From Firmicutes bacterium UBA4882 (GTDB lineage: Bacteria > Bacillota > UBA4882), in the NCBI GenBank assembly GCA_002399265.1, contig DHDG01000069.1:413-52789 (forward strand): 52,377 bases of DNA, read 5' to 3'. How positions within the stretch are numbered: the first letter of the stretch is position 1; every line of letters starts with the position of its first letter. Below the pieces are notes generated by a model, which worked only from the letters and a program-made list of their open reading frames with translations, made no database searches and was not told the DNA's origin. The position numbers were made by a program, and so were the translations under genes. This document shows positions 16,412 to 24,921 of the stretch, in pieces.

Positions 16412-17689
16412 TTAGGCGTCTGTGAAATTAAGCGCCTGCAGAAAATGCTCAAAATAGTCCGGCCGACCCGCCAGCGCAATGTGGCGAGCGACGCGTGCGA
16501 TGCGTTCGCCCTCCTGCTGCGCCGCCTTAGATGCGGCCATCATCTCAGCTCCGGCCAAAGCGGTATTACCGGCGAGCTGTACTCTGCTCTGCGGGATGAG
16601 TCCTATTTGAACGGCACTTTGAGGGTTAAGACCACTGCCAAAAGCACCGGATAATATGACACACTCCAAATCCCCATGCTTGGCACCGGCCTCGGCCATT
16701 AAAATGTCAATACCGGATCGGACCGCTCCTTTGGCTAACTGAAGCTTCCTGATATCTTCCTGAGTCAACACCAGATCATCTGTAAATCGGACCTCCATGG
16801 TGCCATTGCGGCGCGGCCAGCCACATGGTTGAATCTGACCGCATCGGCTAATCCGGCCGCCAGCGTCAATGATCTGTTCCTCCAATAGTAAGCTGATGGC
16901 ATCAATCAAGCCCGTGCCACAGAACCCGATGGCCTCCCCGCCACCGACCACATCCAGCTGTAGTGCACTATGCACTTCATCGGTATCAAGCGCACCTGCG
17001 CCATTTGAATGCCGCCTGATTCCGGTAACGGCACCATTTCCCAACCGCATGCCCTTACTGATCCCCCCTCCTTCGAAGGCAGGTCCGGAGGGTGCGGAGC
17101 AAACCGATAACTGACCGCGATGCCACAAACAAATCTCGGTATTAGTACCGATATCGATCAGTAAAGCGCTGTGATCCCGATCCATCAAACCGGCCGCTAA
17201 AATGCCAGCCACGGCGTCGGATCCAACAAATCCGCCTATTAATGGTGCAAAGTAGAACGGGATGAGCGGCAGCCCCGCCAGCGCCAACTCAATCTGGCGA
17301 GGTTCCGCTACAGTTGGAATATATGGTGCGGCCGCAAGCTGCGCCACATCCAGTCCCAGTAGCAGATGATGCATGGCGGTGTTAGCAACAATGACGCCAC
17401 CGGTAATACAATCTGGAACAATGCCGTTTTGCCGGCAGAGTGTTTCCACCAGGTTGCGCAAAGCACTCTGACCTGCTTCCCGAAGACTGCGCCGCGATTC
17501 AGGATTCCTATTTGCCTGATCCAGTCGCGTCATGATATCACAGCCATAGAGAATCTGCGGGTTCAGTGCATTTGCTCTGGCCAGGACCGCTCCGCTGCCC
17601 CGGTCCAACAGCGCGGCATTAATAGTGGTTGTCCCAAAATCCACTGCCAGGCTAAGGCCCGACTGCTTGAGCGTCGATTGATTATGCAT
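16412..17689 (-). CDS. RACo-like ASKHA corrinoid reactivase without ferredoxin domain
   Basis: This 425-residue protein matches the C-terminal ATPase part (DUF4445/RACo-C) of reductive activators of corrinoid proteins: phosphate-1 motif DFGTTTINAALLD (17-29), then FVGSDAVAGILA, LIDIGTNTEICLW, APSGPAFEGGGISKGMR and SGAFGSGLNP. RACo and RamA use ATP to drive reduction of inactive Co(II) cobalamin. Canonical RACo has an N-terminal [2Fe-2S] ferredoxin domain of about 100 residues and RamA has C-terminal 4Fe-4S clusters; neither is present, so an external donor is needed. Its ATG overlaps the metH stop (TAATG), which points to MetH as its client. Confidence 0.9.
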   Translation of the reverse strand: MHNQSTLKQSGLSLAVDFGTTTINAALLDRGSGAVLARANALNPQILYGCDIMTRLDQANRNPESRRSLREAGQSALRNLVETLCRQNGIVPDCITGGVIVANTAMHHLLLGLDVAQLAAAPYIPTVAEPRQIELALAGLPLIPFYFAPLIGGFVGSDAVAGILAAGLMDRDHSALLIDIGTNTEICLWHRGQLSVCSAPSGPAFEGGGISKGMRLGNGAVTGIRRHSNGAGALDTDEVHSALQLDVVGGGEAIGFCGTGLIDAISLLLEEQIIDAGGRISRCGQIQPCGWPRRNGTMEVRFTDDLVLTQEDIRKLQLAKGAVRSGIDILMAEAGAKHGDLECVILSGAFGSGLNPQSAVQIGLIPQSRVQLAGNTALAGAEMMAASKAAQQEGERIARVARHIALAGRPDYFEHFLQALNFTDA

Positions 17690-20208
17690 TAACTTGTTCC
17701 TTTATTTTTATTGCCGCTGAGCAACCGCCTGACTTCTCTTACTGCCTCATGCGCATCGTTTCCATATCCGGCAGCTCCTATTTCTTGGGCAAAGGCTCCG
17801 GTCGTGGCGGCACCGCCAATTAATACCGGGCAGTCATATTTTTCGCTGGCAAACAAGTCGATGACTTCTTTCATGTGTGGCATTGTTGTGGTCATCAGCG
17901 CACTTAACGCCACCAGATCCGCTTGATGCGCCCGCGCACCGGCCAAAATATCACGGGCGCTGACATCACAGCCCAAATCGATTACGCGAAACCCATGATT
18001 CTCCAACAGCAGCGCTACGATGCTTTTTCCAATATCATGAATATCGCCCTGGACAGTTGCCAGCACTACTGTTCCCTGGCCATCAACTGCCCGTACATCT
18101 TTTAATTCCGGTTGCAGCCTTGCCATAGCGCTTTTCATGGCCGATGCAGACTGCATCAGCTGCGGCAAGAAATAGATTCCTTGAGCGTAGAGTCGGCCTA
18201 CTTCATCCAGCGCCGGTATCAGGCACCCGTCGACAATCGCCATTGGCGCAATACCCTGTGTTAAGGCGGCGTCTATGATGACTATGATTCCGCCTTGATC
18301 CCCCTCCATGACAGCATCGTAGAGGGCGCGCCTGACACTGTCCTGCGCAGCCGTGTTTTTGGAAGCTGTCACGATTGGTGCAGAGACAGCGGACGTAGAT
18401 GGCGGGACTGCCGCCGTCACAACCGCCGCGTTATGCACCAGCTTCTTCGCACCCACAATACTGATATAGCGTCGGGCGCTGCCTTCCTGATTTAGTAGCA
18501 CCTGTGCCGCACGTATTGTATCCATGATTCGTTCATCCAGTGGGTTGATAATCGCCAAATCCAGGCCGGCCGCCAACGCCATTGTCAAAAACGCGGCGTT
18601 CAAAAAACCGCGGTTTGGCATACCAAAGGAAATGTTTGAGATGCCAAGCGAAGTACGGCAACCCAGTTCGGATTTGATCAGGCCGATCGCCTGTAACGTC
18701 TCGCGCACTTGTTCGGGCTGAGCTCCCGCAGCCAGCGCCAACGGATCAATAATCACATCCTGGCGAGGAATGCCGTAGGAAGCCGCCCGTTCCACCAATC
18801 GGCCGGCGATCTCCAGGCGCTCTCTGGCCGTAGTCGGCAATCCGCCCTCTGCAATGGTCAGGCCAATCACAGCGGCACCATAGCGCTTGGCGACAGGCAA
18901 CACTGCCTCTGCCTTTCCTGGCTCCAGACTGAATGAATTCACCAGTGCTTTGCCGCTGAATGCCTTAAGTCCGGCAGCCAGTGCTTTGGGATCCGCTGAA
19001 TCAAGACAAAGCGGAGTTACGACAGCCTCCTGCACGGCAAGCACCGCCCCGCGCATAGCCGCCGGCTCATCAATCAGCGGCACCCCAACGTTGACATCGA
19101 GGATTTGGGCACCGGCCGCCACTTGGGCTTTGGCATCGCGCCGCACCACTGCAAAAGAGCCGCGGCGGATATCTTCCGCCAACTGCTTCCGCCCGGTAGG
19201 ATTAATACGCTCGCCGATAATCACAGGCCCAGCCGCTTCCGTAAACAACACCGCCTGCGAGCGGGAAGCTAATCCGGTAACGGCGCGCCCTGCACCAGCC
19301 GTACCTCCTGAACATGTACCGGTACCGTCACCGGGAATCAATCCCTCCACAGCATTGCGCAACAGTCTGATATGTTGCGGAGTGGTACCGCAGCATCCAC
19401 CAACCAAAGCAGCCCCAGCTCCGACCAGTTTAGGGCCGAATGATGCAAAGTCTTCAGGACCCAATGGAAAAATGGTCTGCCCGGCAGAATTGAGATGCGG
19501 AATTCCAGCATTAGGCTGCACAGAAACCGGAACGCCCACTACCTTTGCCAGTTCAGCCACTGCGGATAGATAAACCTCGGGTCCACTGGAACAGTTAAAT
19601 CCGATCGCATCGGCTCCCAGACTCTGCAGAACCAATCCGGCAGACTGCGGATCCGTCCCGGTAATCGTGCGGCCGCTGTGATCCAAACTTATTTGGGCAA
19701 TGATCTTAATCCCGGGAGCGAAATCCTTACTGGCGAGCAAAGCCGCCCGGAGCTCATTAAGATCAATAAATGTCTCCAGTATGATAAAGTCGGGAGCGCC
19801 TTCCGCCAGTGCTTTGACCTGCTCGGCAAAGATCTCATAGGCTTGATCAAAACTAATTGGTCCTAAGGGTTCAATCAGGGTGCCAAGCGCCGCAACAGAT
19901 CCTGCTACCAAAGCCTGGTTGCCGGCTGTTTCTCGTGCCAGACGTACTGCCGCCAGGTTCAGCTCACGTGTTTTGTGGCGCAGGCCATAGTGTTCCAAGC
20001 GTAGCGGCGAAGCACCGGTGGTATTGGTTTGCAGAATTTGCGCTCCAGCAGCAACATACTGCTGATGTACCAAGCGGACTGCTTCCGGATTATCAAGACA
20101 CCAAATGTCGGGGCAAAGCCCGGCCGGTAATCCCATTGATTGCAGCTGCGTGCCAATTGCTCCGTCGAAAACCAGCACTTGTTTGCCAAACAACTCCATC
20201 ATACTCAT
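17689..20208 (-). CDS. metH: Cobalamin-dependent methionine synthase lacking the AdoMet activation domain
   Basis: This 839-residue protein transfers a methyl group from methyl-THF through cobalamin to homocysteine. Domain 1 (1-290) is a homocysteine methyltransferase with zinc ligands C206, C272 and C273 (VGGCCGTT). Domain 2 (about 325-590) binds pterin (GERINPTGRKQ; LDVNVGVP; GISNISFGMPNR). Domain 3 (about 622-839) is the B12 cap and binding domain with DIHDIG (722-727; His724 is the lower cobalt ligand). E. coli MetH is about 1,230 residues; the reactivation domain that uses SAM and flavodoxin is absent. A Ser/Ala/Thr linker precedes the B12 module. It lies three bases after metF. Confidence 0.96.
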   Translation of the reverse strand: MSMMELFGKQVLVFDGAIGTQLQSMGLPAGLCPDIWCLDNPEAVRLVHQQYVAAGAQILQTNTTGASPLRLEHYGLRHKTRELNLAAVRLARETAGNQALVAGSVAALGTLIEPLGPISFDQAYEIFAEQVKALAEGAPDFIILETFIDLNELRAALLASKDFAPGIKIIAQISLDHSGRTITGTDPQSAGLVLQSLGADAIGFNCSSGPEVYLSAVAELAKVVGVPVSVQPNAGIPHLNSAGQTIFPLGPEDFASFGPKLVGAGAALVGGCCGTTPQHIRLLRNAVEGLIPGDGTGTCSGGTAGAGRAVTGLASRSQAVLFTEAAGPVIIGERINPTGRKQLAEDIRRGSFAVVRRDAKAQVAAGAQILDVNVGVPLIDEPAAMRGAVLAVQEAVVTPLCLDSADPKALAAGLKAFSGKALVNSFSLEPGKAEAVLPVAKRYGAAVIGLTIAEGGLPTTARERLEIAGRLVERAASYGIPRQDVIIDPLALAAGAQPEQVRETLQAIGLIKSELGCRTSLGISNISFGMPNRGFLNAAFLTMALAAGLDLAIINPLDERIMDTIRAAQVLLNQEGSARRYISIVGAKKLVHNAAVVTAAVPPSTSAVSAPIVTASKNTAAQDSVRRALYDAVMEGDQGGIIVIIDAALTQGIAPMAIVDGCLIPALDEVGRLYAQGIYFLPQLMQSASAMKSAMARLQPELKDVRAVDGQGTVVLATVQGDIHDIGKSIVALLLENHGFRVIDLGCDVSARDILAGARAHQADLVALSALMTTTMPHMKEVIDLFASEKYDCPVLIGGAATTGAFAQEIGAAGYGNDAHEAVREVRRLLSGNKNKGTS

Positions 20209-20211
20209 GCG

Positions 20212-21141
20212 CTAATCCCTCGTTTCAATCCTTATTGGCTTAGCTTTTCTTTGGCACCTTAAACCAAGCTCATCAATAATATCAACGACTTTCAAGATCC
20301 GGGCGGCGTTGTTCATTGGAAAAATGTGGATGCCGCTTATTTCAGAAGCTGCGGACGCCGAACTAATGAACTCCCTAACCATCTCCATACCGGCCTGTGG
20401 TCCCCTGACTCGCATGCGCTCAACTGCCCATTCCGGTACCGTTATTCCGGGGACATCATTGTTCAGATGAACTGCGAATTCGTAATTCCTGAGCGGCATA
20501 ACCCCATAAAGGATCGGAATGCGGACGCGGCCGGCGACCTTCATGAGCCAATGTTCCAGAATCCGCAGGTCAAATACAGGCTGGGTCTGTGCGAAATGAG
20601 CGCCAGCGGCGATTTTTGCCTCCAGACGATCGACTTCCGCTTCCAAATCTCTGGCATTGGGATTCGCAACACAGCCAATCGTAAAATCAGTGCCGCAATC
20701 CAGTCCGCTACCGCCAATAGTACTGCCTGCATTTAATGTGGACGCCAGTTTAATCAACCGGGAGGAGCCTATTTCGAAAACACCGGTAGCGCTTGGATGA
20801 TCGCCTCGGGTAGGTTCATCGCCACGCAAAGCTAATATGTTACGCACTCCCAGTCCGGCGGCTCCGAGCAGTTCCGCCTGCAATCCGATTGTATTGCGAT
20901 CACGACAAGTCAGGTGAAAGATCGCTTCCACTCCGGCATCACGTTGGATCAGATGCGCCAATGTGATCGGACTCATTCGCACATTAGCCATTGGGCAGTC
21001 AGCCACGTTGACGGCATCCACCCGGTCGGCAAAACCGCGTACTTTTTCGAGAGTCTTAGCCGCGTCCGGTCCGCGTGGAGGATCAATCTCTACGGTTACC
21101 ACGAATTGTCCCTGAGTCAGGCGATTGAGTAAACGGGCCAT
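20212..21141 (-). CDS. metF: Methylenetetrahydrofolate reductase
   Basis: MetF reduces 5,10-methylene-THF to 5-methyl-THF with FAD. The 309-residue protein has the TIM-barrel start FVVTVEIDPPRG with the catalytic Glu, NVADCPMANVRM, FHLTCRDRN (folate/FAD contact), LALRGDEPT and the late AQTQPVFDL. The start is set to the ATG at 21141 because AGGAGG lies seven bases upstream; the frame is open for another 71 codons into the riboswitch leader but that part is not protein-like. It is the first gene after the SAM-I riboswitch and feeds MetH. No MetV-type partner is seen here, so the electron donor is not known. Confidence 0.94.
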   Translation of the reverse strand: MARLLNRLTQGQFVVTVEIDPPRGPDAAKTLEKVRGFADRVDAVNVADCPMANVRMSPITLAHLIQRDAGVEAIFHLTCRDRNTIGLQAELLGAAGLGVRNILALRGDEPTRGDHPSATGVFEIGSSRLIKLASTLNAGSTIGGSGLDCGTDFTIGCVANPNARDLEAEVDRLEAKIAAGAHFAQTQPVFDLRILEHWLMKVAGRVRIPILYGVMPLRNYEFAVHLNNDVPGITVPEWAVERMRVRGPQAGMEMVREFISSASAASEISGIHIFPMNNAARILKVVDIIDELGLRCQRKAKPIRIETRD

Positions 21142-21257
21142 TTGAAACCTCCTGTTCGGCCTCCTCCATCTGTCATAGCAGTGGCAGTGGAACCAGCAGC
21201 AGCTACAGCGGCATTCGCCCCAGCTACGGCGGCGGCCACAACAGCGCTGCCACAGCC

Positions 21258-21293
21258 ACAAAAAAACAACCCCTCTATGAGAAGAAGGGTTGC
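21258..21293 (-). terminator. Riboswitch-controlled intrinsic terminator upstream of metF
   Basis: On the minus strand CAACCC and GGGTTG close a hairpin with a long loop-proximal part (TCTTCTCATAGAG), followed by seven T. It lies 55 bases after the SAM-I aptamer and 117 bases before the metF ATG, the expected place for the expression platform. SAM binding should favour this terminator. Confidence 0.88.
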
Positions 21294-21347
21294 CGAAATA
21301 CAAAATACTGATCAACAAGCAATAAACAATAAGCAAGCGGCACCTCC

Positions 21348-21453
21348 CTCTCATCTTTCGGACGTAAGTCCGTCGGAATTGGCACCGTTCCTAATGAGGA
21401 TGGTTGCCGTGGCTTCATTGGGCCTGTCCCTCAGCCGCCTCTGGATGAAAGAG
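21348..21453 (-). promoter_or_regulatory. SAM-I (S-box) riboswitch
   Basis: The minus strand carries the full S-box aptamer: P1 5' strand CTCTTTCATCCAGAG, the conserved GCGGCTGAGGGACAGGCCC, the kink-turn and J1/2 region GAAGCC-CGGCAACC, the P3 arm ending GGTGCCAATTCC, the P4 hairpin GACGGACTTACGTCC and the closing GAAAGATGAGAG. The match covers every conserved block, so this is the clearest RNA in the window. It should bind S-adenosylmethionine and switch off the metF-metH-reactivase-DUF39-NIL-UPF0280-cysK operon when methionine is sufficient. Confidence 0.97.
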
Positions 21454-21543
21454 GTGTAATATTCAGTTTTGAAATAGATGCGGATCTGCCTGCTAACTCC
21501 TGCCAGCCTGCGCAGATCCTGCCTGCAATGCTGCATTGAAAAG

Positions 21544-21572
21544 ATAATAACACCACGAACTGGCAATGTCAA
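21544..21572 (-). promoter_or_regulatory. Sigma-A type promoter of the methionine operon
   Basis: On the minus strand a perfect -35 TTGACA (21572-21567) and a -10 TATTAT (21549-21544) are separated by exactly 17 bases. Transcription would start near 21537, about 85 bases before the riboswitch. The leader in between contains a long hairpin, GGATCTGC pairing with GCAGATCC (about 21482-21519). Confidence 0.85.
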
Positions 21573-21618
21573 GAACCATAAACAGGGATTTCGACTACAC
21601 TACGCCTGCCAGCTGCAC

Positions 21619-22596
21619 CTATTTCTTGGCGATTTCCTTATTTACCAGGTTCGGCGGGGTTTCCCCATCGAAGACGGCAATGATGTTCTCTGCTGTCATG
21701 GTTGCCATTCTAGCCCTCGTAGCAACCGAAGCGCTGCCGATGTGTGGCGCAATGGTCACATTATCAAGCTGCAACAGCTCGGGCTCTATCTGCGGCTCCC
21801 GCTCAAACACGTCCAAACCGGCCCCGGCAATTTTCCCAGTTTTAAGCGCTTCCACCAAGGCATTCTCATCGATAACAGGACCCCGGGCGGTATTGATCAG
21901 AATGGCGTTGGATTTCATCAGATTAAATTCGCGCTGACCTATTAAATGACGGGTTTCGGCGACCAACGGAACATGCAGGCTGATGAAATCGGACTCGCGG
22001 AGCAAATCATCGAGCGCTCTGTATTCTACGCCGTGTTTTTCCTCTTCGGCTTGCGGACGCCGGTGGGCACTGTAATAAAGCACCTTCATGTCAAAACCGG
22101 ACGCCCGTCTGGCCATCGCCTGTCCGATGCGTCCAAAGCCTACAATACCAAGTGTCTTTTGATAAATATCCTGCCCGAGGAATAAAAGCGGTGCCCAACC
22201 TTCAAATTTGCCGGCTCTGGTAAACTTGTCAGATTCCACAATCCGCCGTGCGGCTGACATCAGCAGCGCAAAGGCCAGATCGGCTGTCGTCTCCGTTAAG
22301 ACACCGGGAGTGTTGGTTACCGCTATTTGGCGTTGTGTCGCAGCCGCCACATCAATATTATTAAAACCCACCGCGTAATTGGCGATCACTTTCAGTCCCG
22401 GAGCGGCATCCATCATATCGGCACTGATATTATCCGTCAGAAGGCAGAGTAATCCGTCTTTTCCCCTGATACCCTGCGTAATTTCATCTTTTGTCGCCGT
22501 GCGGTCATGCGGGAAAACCTCCAGTTCGAAACGGTCCGCTAGCATGTCTAAACCTGCCTGAGGGATTTTGCGGGTCACGAATATTTTGGCTTTCAT
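21619..22596 (-). CDS. D-isomer-specific 2-hydroxyacid dehydrogenase (glyoxylate/hydroxypyruvate reductase-like)
   Basis: This 325-residue NAD(P)-dependent enzyme has the catalytic domain, then the Rossmann motif LGIVGFGRIGQAMARR (about 148-163), the catalytic Arg in NTARGPVIDE, Glu in GLDVFEREP and His in IAPHIGSAS. The best fit is the GyaR-type glyoxylate/hydroxypyruvate reductase group. There is no ACT or regulatory domain, so it is not a full-length SerA-type phosphoglycerate dehydrogenase, although a short SerA role cannot be excluded. The ATG has AGGAG about 12 bases upstream. It lies downstream of tex on the same strand, separated by a small tandem repeat. Confidence 0.88.
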   Translation of the reverse strand: MKAKIFVTRKIPQAGLDMLADRFELEVFPHDRTATKDEITQGIRGKDGLLCLLTDNISADMMDAAPGLKVIANYAVGFNNIDVAAATQRQIAVTNTPGVLTETTADLAFALLMSAARRIVESDKFTRAGKFEGWAPLLFLGQDIYQKTLGIVGFGRIGQAMARRASGFDMKVLYYSAHRRPQAEEEKHGVEYRALDDLLRESDFISLHVPLVAETRHLIGQREFNLMKSNAILINTARGPVIDENALVEALKTGKIAGAGLDVFEREPQIEPELLQLDNVTIAPHIGSASVATRARMATMTAENIIAVFDGETPPNLVNKEIAKK

Positions 22597-22632
22597 TCTT
22601 GATTAGGACGCTCCTTCCGTACTGCGTGTCGC

Positions 22633-22686
22633 GTGTTACATGCGGTGTGCTGCATGCGGTGTGCTGCATGCAGTGTGCTACATGCA
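22633..22686. repeat. 14-bp tandem repeat between tex and the dehydrogenase gene
   Basis: Four head-to-tail units of GTGTGCTGCATGCG: the first is 12 bases (GTGTTACATGCG), the next three are 14 bases with one or two changes each. The array occupies most of the 106-bp gap between the tex stop and the start of the 2-hydroxyacid dehydrogenase gene. Confidence 0.8.
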
Positions 22687-22702
22687 TAGCTACGCGCCGC
22701 CG

Positions 22703-24877
22703 TTACTGCACCAACGTCACCAGCGGTTTCATTGACAAACTGATGCGCTTGCGCTCCAAATCCACCCCGAGAACGCGCACCTTGACGTTATCGCCTACTG
22801 CTGCCACTTCGGTTGGGTGCTTGATAAAGCGTTCGCTCATCTCCGAAATATGAACCAGCCCGTCCACCTTGACGCCAATATCGACAAAGGCTCCGAAATC
22901 AACAACGTTGCGCACGGTCCCGTCCAGCATCATACCGGGCTGCAGGTCTTCCATCGAAAGTACGTCGGTGCGGAAAATCGGCTTGGGCAAATCTTCGCGC
23001 GGATCCCGGCCTGGTTTACCTAAGGCGTCGATAATATCACGTACAGTTGGTACGCCAGTATCGAGCTCGGCAGCCAAGCTTTCCGGATTCAGCGTCTCCA
23101 GCGCTTTACGCAGATCAGCTGCCTTACCTTTGTCTTTGAGATCTTCCGGCGCGTATTGCACTTTCGCCAGAATCCGGCGCGCCACTTCATAAGATTCCGG
23201 ATGAACGGAAGTGTTATCCAGCGGATCATCGCCGTCCGCGATCCGCAAAAAGCCTGCTGATTGCGTAAAAGCAGTCTGTCCGAGACGTTTCACTTCCATT
23301 AATTCAGACCGTTTGCGGAACTTACCATGCGTTTCGCGATAAGCCACGATATTCTTAGTTACCGAAGGTTGCAACCCGGACACATGGCGCAATAATGCCG
23401 GGGAGGCGGTATTGAGGTCTACGCCGACATAGTTCACGCAGGACTCCACTACACCGGCGAGAGCTTCCGATAAGCGGTTTTGATTGACATCATGCTGATA
23501 AAGGCCTACCCCGATGGACTTGGGGTCAATTTTTACCAGTTCCGCCATCGGGTCTTGCAGACGGCGTGCGATTGATACCGCGCCCCGCATTGACACATCC
23601 AGATCCGGAAACTCCTCACGCGCCAAGGGTGACGCTGAGTAAACGGAGGCCCCTGCTTCACTGACGATTGTATAAGCAAGTTTCCCTTTGCTGTTGGAAT
23701 TCTTGATTAACTCCGCTGCCAATGCCTCTGTTTCGCGAGAGGCAGTCCCATTGCCGATCGTGATTAAATCAACGTTATGCTTCTGGCACATCTTCTGCAA
23801 AACAGCCAACGCTTCTACCCGCTTTTCCTGGGGCTGATGCGGGTAAATGGTGGCCGTATCCAGCAGTTTGCCGGTCTCATCAACTACAGCAACTTTACAT
23901 CCCGTACGAAAACCAGGGTCGATACCCATAACAGTCAGTCCTTTGACTGGTGATTGCAGCAGCAAATTACGCAGGTTCAGCGCAAAGAGCTTGATAGCAT
24001 GTTCCTCCGCGTTCTCGGTCAGCATGGACCTTATCTCACGCTCGACTGCCGGCCCGAGCAAGCGCTTAAATCCGTCGGCAATTGTCTCATCCAGCAGTTG
24101 GGTAAACGCGCTTTGCTCTTTATGTACTACGAAAGCCCTCAAACGAGCCAGGATGCGATCCAAACTGACTTCAATCCCAACCTTGAGCGCTTCCTGCCGT
24201 TCGCCGCGGTTCAGCGCCAACACCCGATGCGGAGGCAGTTTTTGCACTGGCTCTTCATATTCCTGATACATAGCGTAAACCGGCGGCATTTCTTCTTTAC
24301 CTGTCGAACATAGCCGGCCTTCTTGTATGATCATTTCGCGAATGTTCCTGCGGATCACCGGATCCTCGCTGATGCGTTCCGCAATAATATCTTTGGCCCC
24401 TTCCAGAGCCTCTTCCGGTGTGGTGACTTCTTTTTCAGGGTCCACGTACTGGGCAGCCAGTTCGCTTACGTCGATGTTAATATCTTCCTGACTCCAGATA
24501 ATATCAGCCAGCGGCTCAAGTCCACGTTCTTTCGCAACTGAAGCACGGGTTTTGCGTTTCTGCTTATAAGGACGGTATAAATCTTCAACTTCCTGCAAGA
24601 CAGTAGCGGCTCGGATGGCCTGCTCCAATTCCGGGGTAAGTTTACCCTGTTCATCAATAATCTTAATAACTTCTTCTTGACGCGCACCCAAATTGCGCAG
24701 ATAAGTGAGCCGTTCTGATAGAAGCCGCAATTGTTCTTCATCCAGCTCACCCGTAGCTTCTTTACGATAGCGTGCAATAAAGGGCAGAGTATTCCCTTCA
24801 TCCATCATCTTGACCGTGCTATCAACCTGCCACGCTTTAACCCCTAACTCAGTTGCAATTGTGGATATAATTTCCAT
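22703..24877 (-). CDS. tex: Tex-family RNA-binding transcription accessory protein
   Basis: This 724-residue protein has the Tex layout: N-terminal helix-rich domain (NTLPFIARYRKEATGELDEE at about 29-48), YqgF/RNase H-like domain (VMGIDPGFRTGCKVAVVDE, about 318-336), two helix-hairpin-helix motifs (NTASPALLRHVSGL and following) and a C-terminal S1 RNA-binding domain (GMMLDGTVRNVVDFGAFVDI, VDGLVHISEMS). Tex homologues bind nucleic acid and have been linked to transcription and toxin gene expression; the exact role is not settled. Full length for the family. Start at 24877 after GGGAGG. Confidence 0.96.
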   Translation of the reverse strand: MEIISTIATELGVKAWQVDSTVKMMDEGNTLPFIARYRKEATGELDEEQLRLLSERLTYLRNLGARQEEVIKIIDEQGKLTPELEQAIRAATVLQEVEDLYRPYKQKRKTRASVAKERGLEPLADIIWSQEDINIDVSELAAQYVDPEKEVTTPEEALEGAKDIIAERISEDPVIRRNIREMIIQEGRLCSTGKEEMPPVYAMYQEYEEPVQKLPPHRVLALNRGERQEALKVGIEVSLDRILARLRAFVVHKEQSAFTQLLDETIADGFKRLLGPAVEREIRSMLTENAEEHAIKLFALNLRNLLLQSPVKGLTVMGIDPGFRTGCKVAVVDETGKLLDTATIYPHQPQEKRVEALAVLQKMCQKHNVDLITIGNGTASRETEALAAELIKNSNSKGKLAYTIVSEAGASVYSASPLAREEFPDLDVSMRGAVSIARRLQDPMAELVKIDPKSIGVGLYQHDVNQNRLSEALAGVVESCVNYVGVDLNTASPALLRHVSGLQPSVTKNIVAYRETHGKFRKRSELMEVKRLGQTAFTQSAGFLRIADGDDPLDNTSVHPESYEVARRILAKVQYAPEDLKDKGKAADLRKALETLNPESLAAELDTGVPTVRDIIDALGKPGRDPREDLPKPIFRTDVLSMEDLQPGMMLDGTVRNVVDFGAFVDIGVKVDGLVHISEMSERFIKHPTEVAAVGDNVKVRVLGVDLERKRISLSMKPLVTLVQ

Positions 24878-24921
24878 ATAACCTTATGTTCCTCCCTCAT
24901 CTCGGTATGGCGGCCTGCAAG

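Noticed and set aside
21142..21354. N-terminal extension of MetF
   Set aside because: The open frame runs through the riboswitch terminator and is Trp/Cys/Arg-rich; a strong AGGAGG supports the ATG at 21141.
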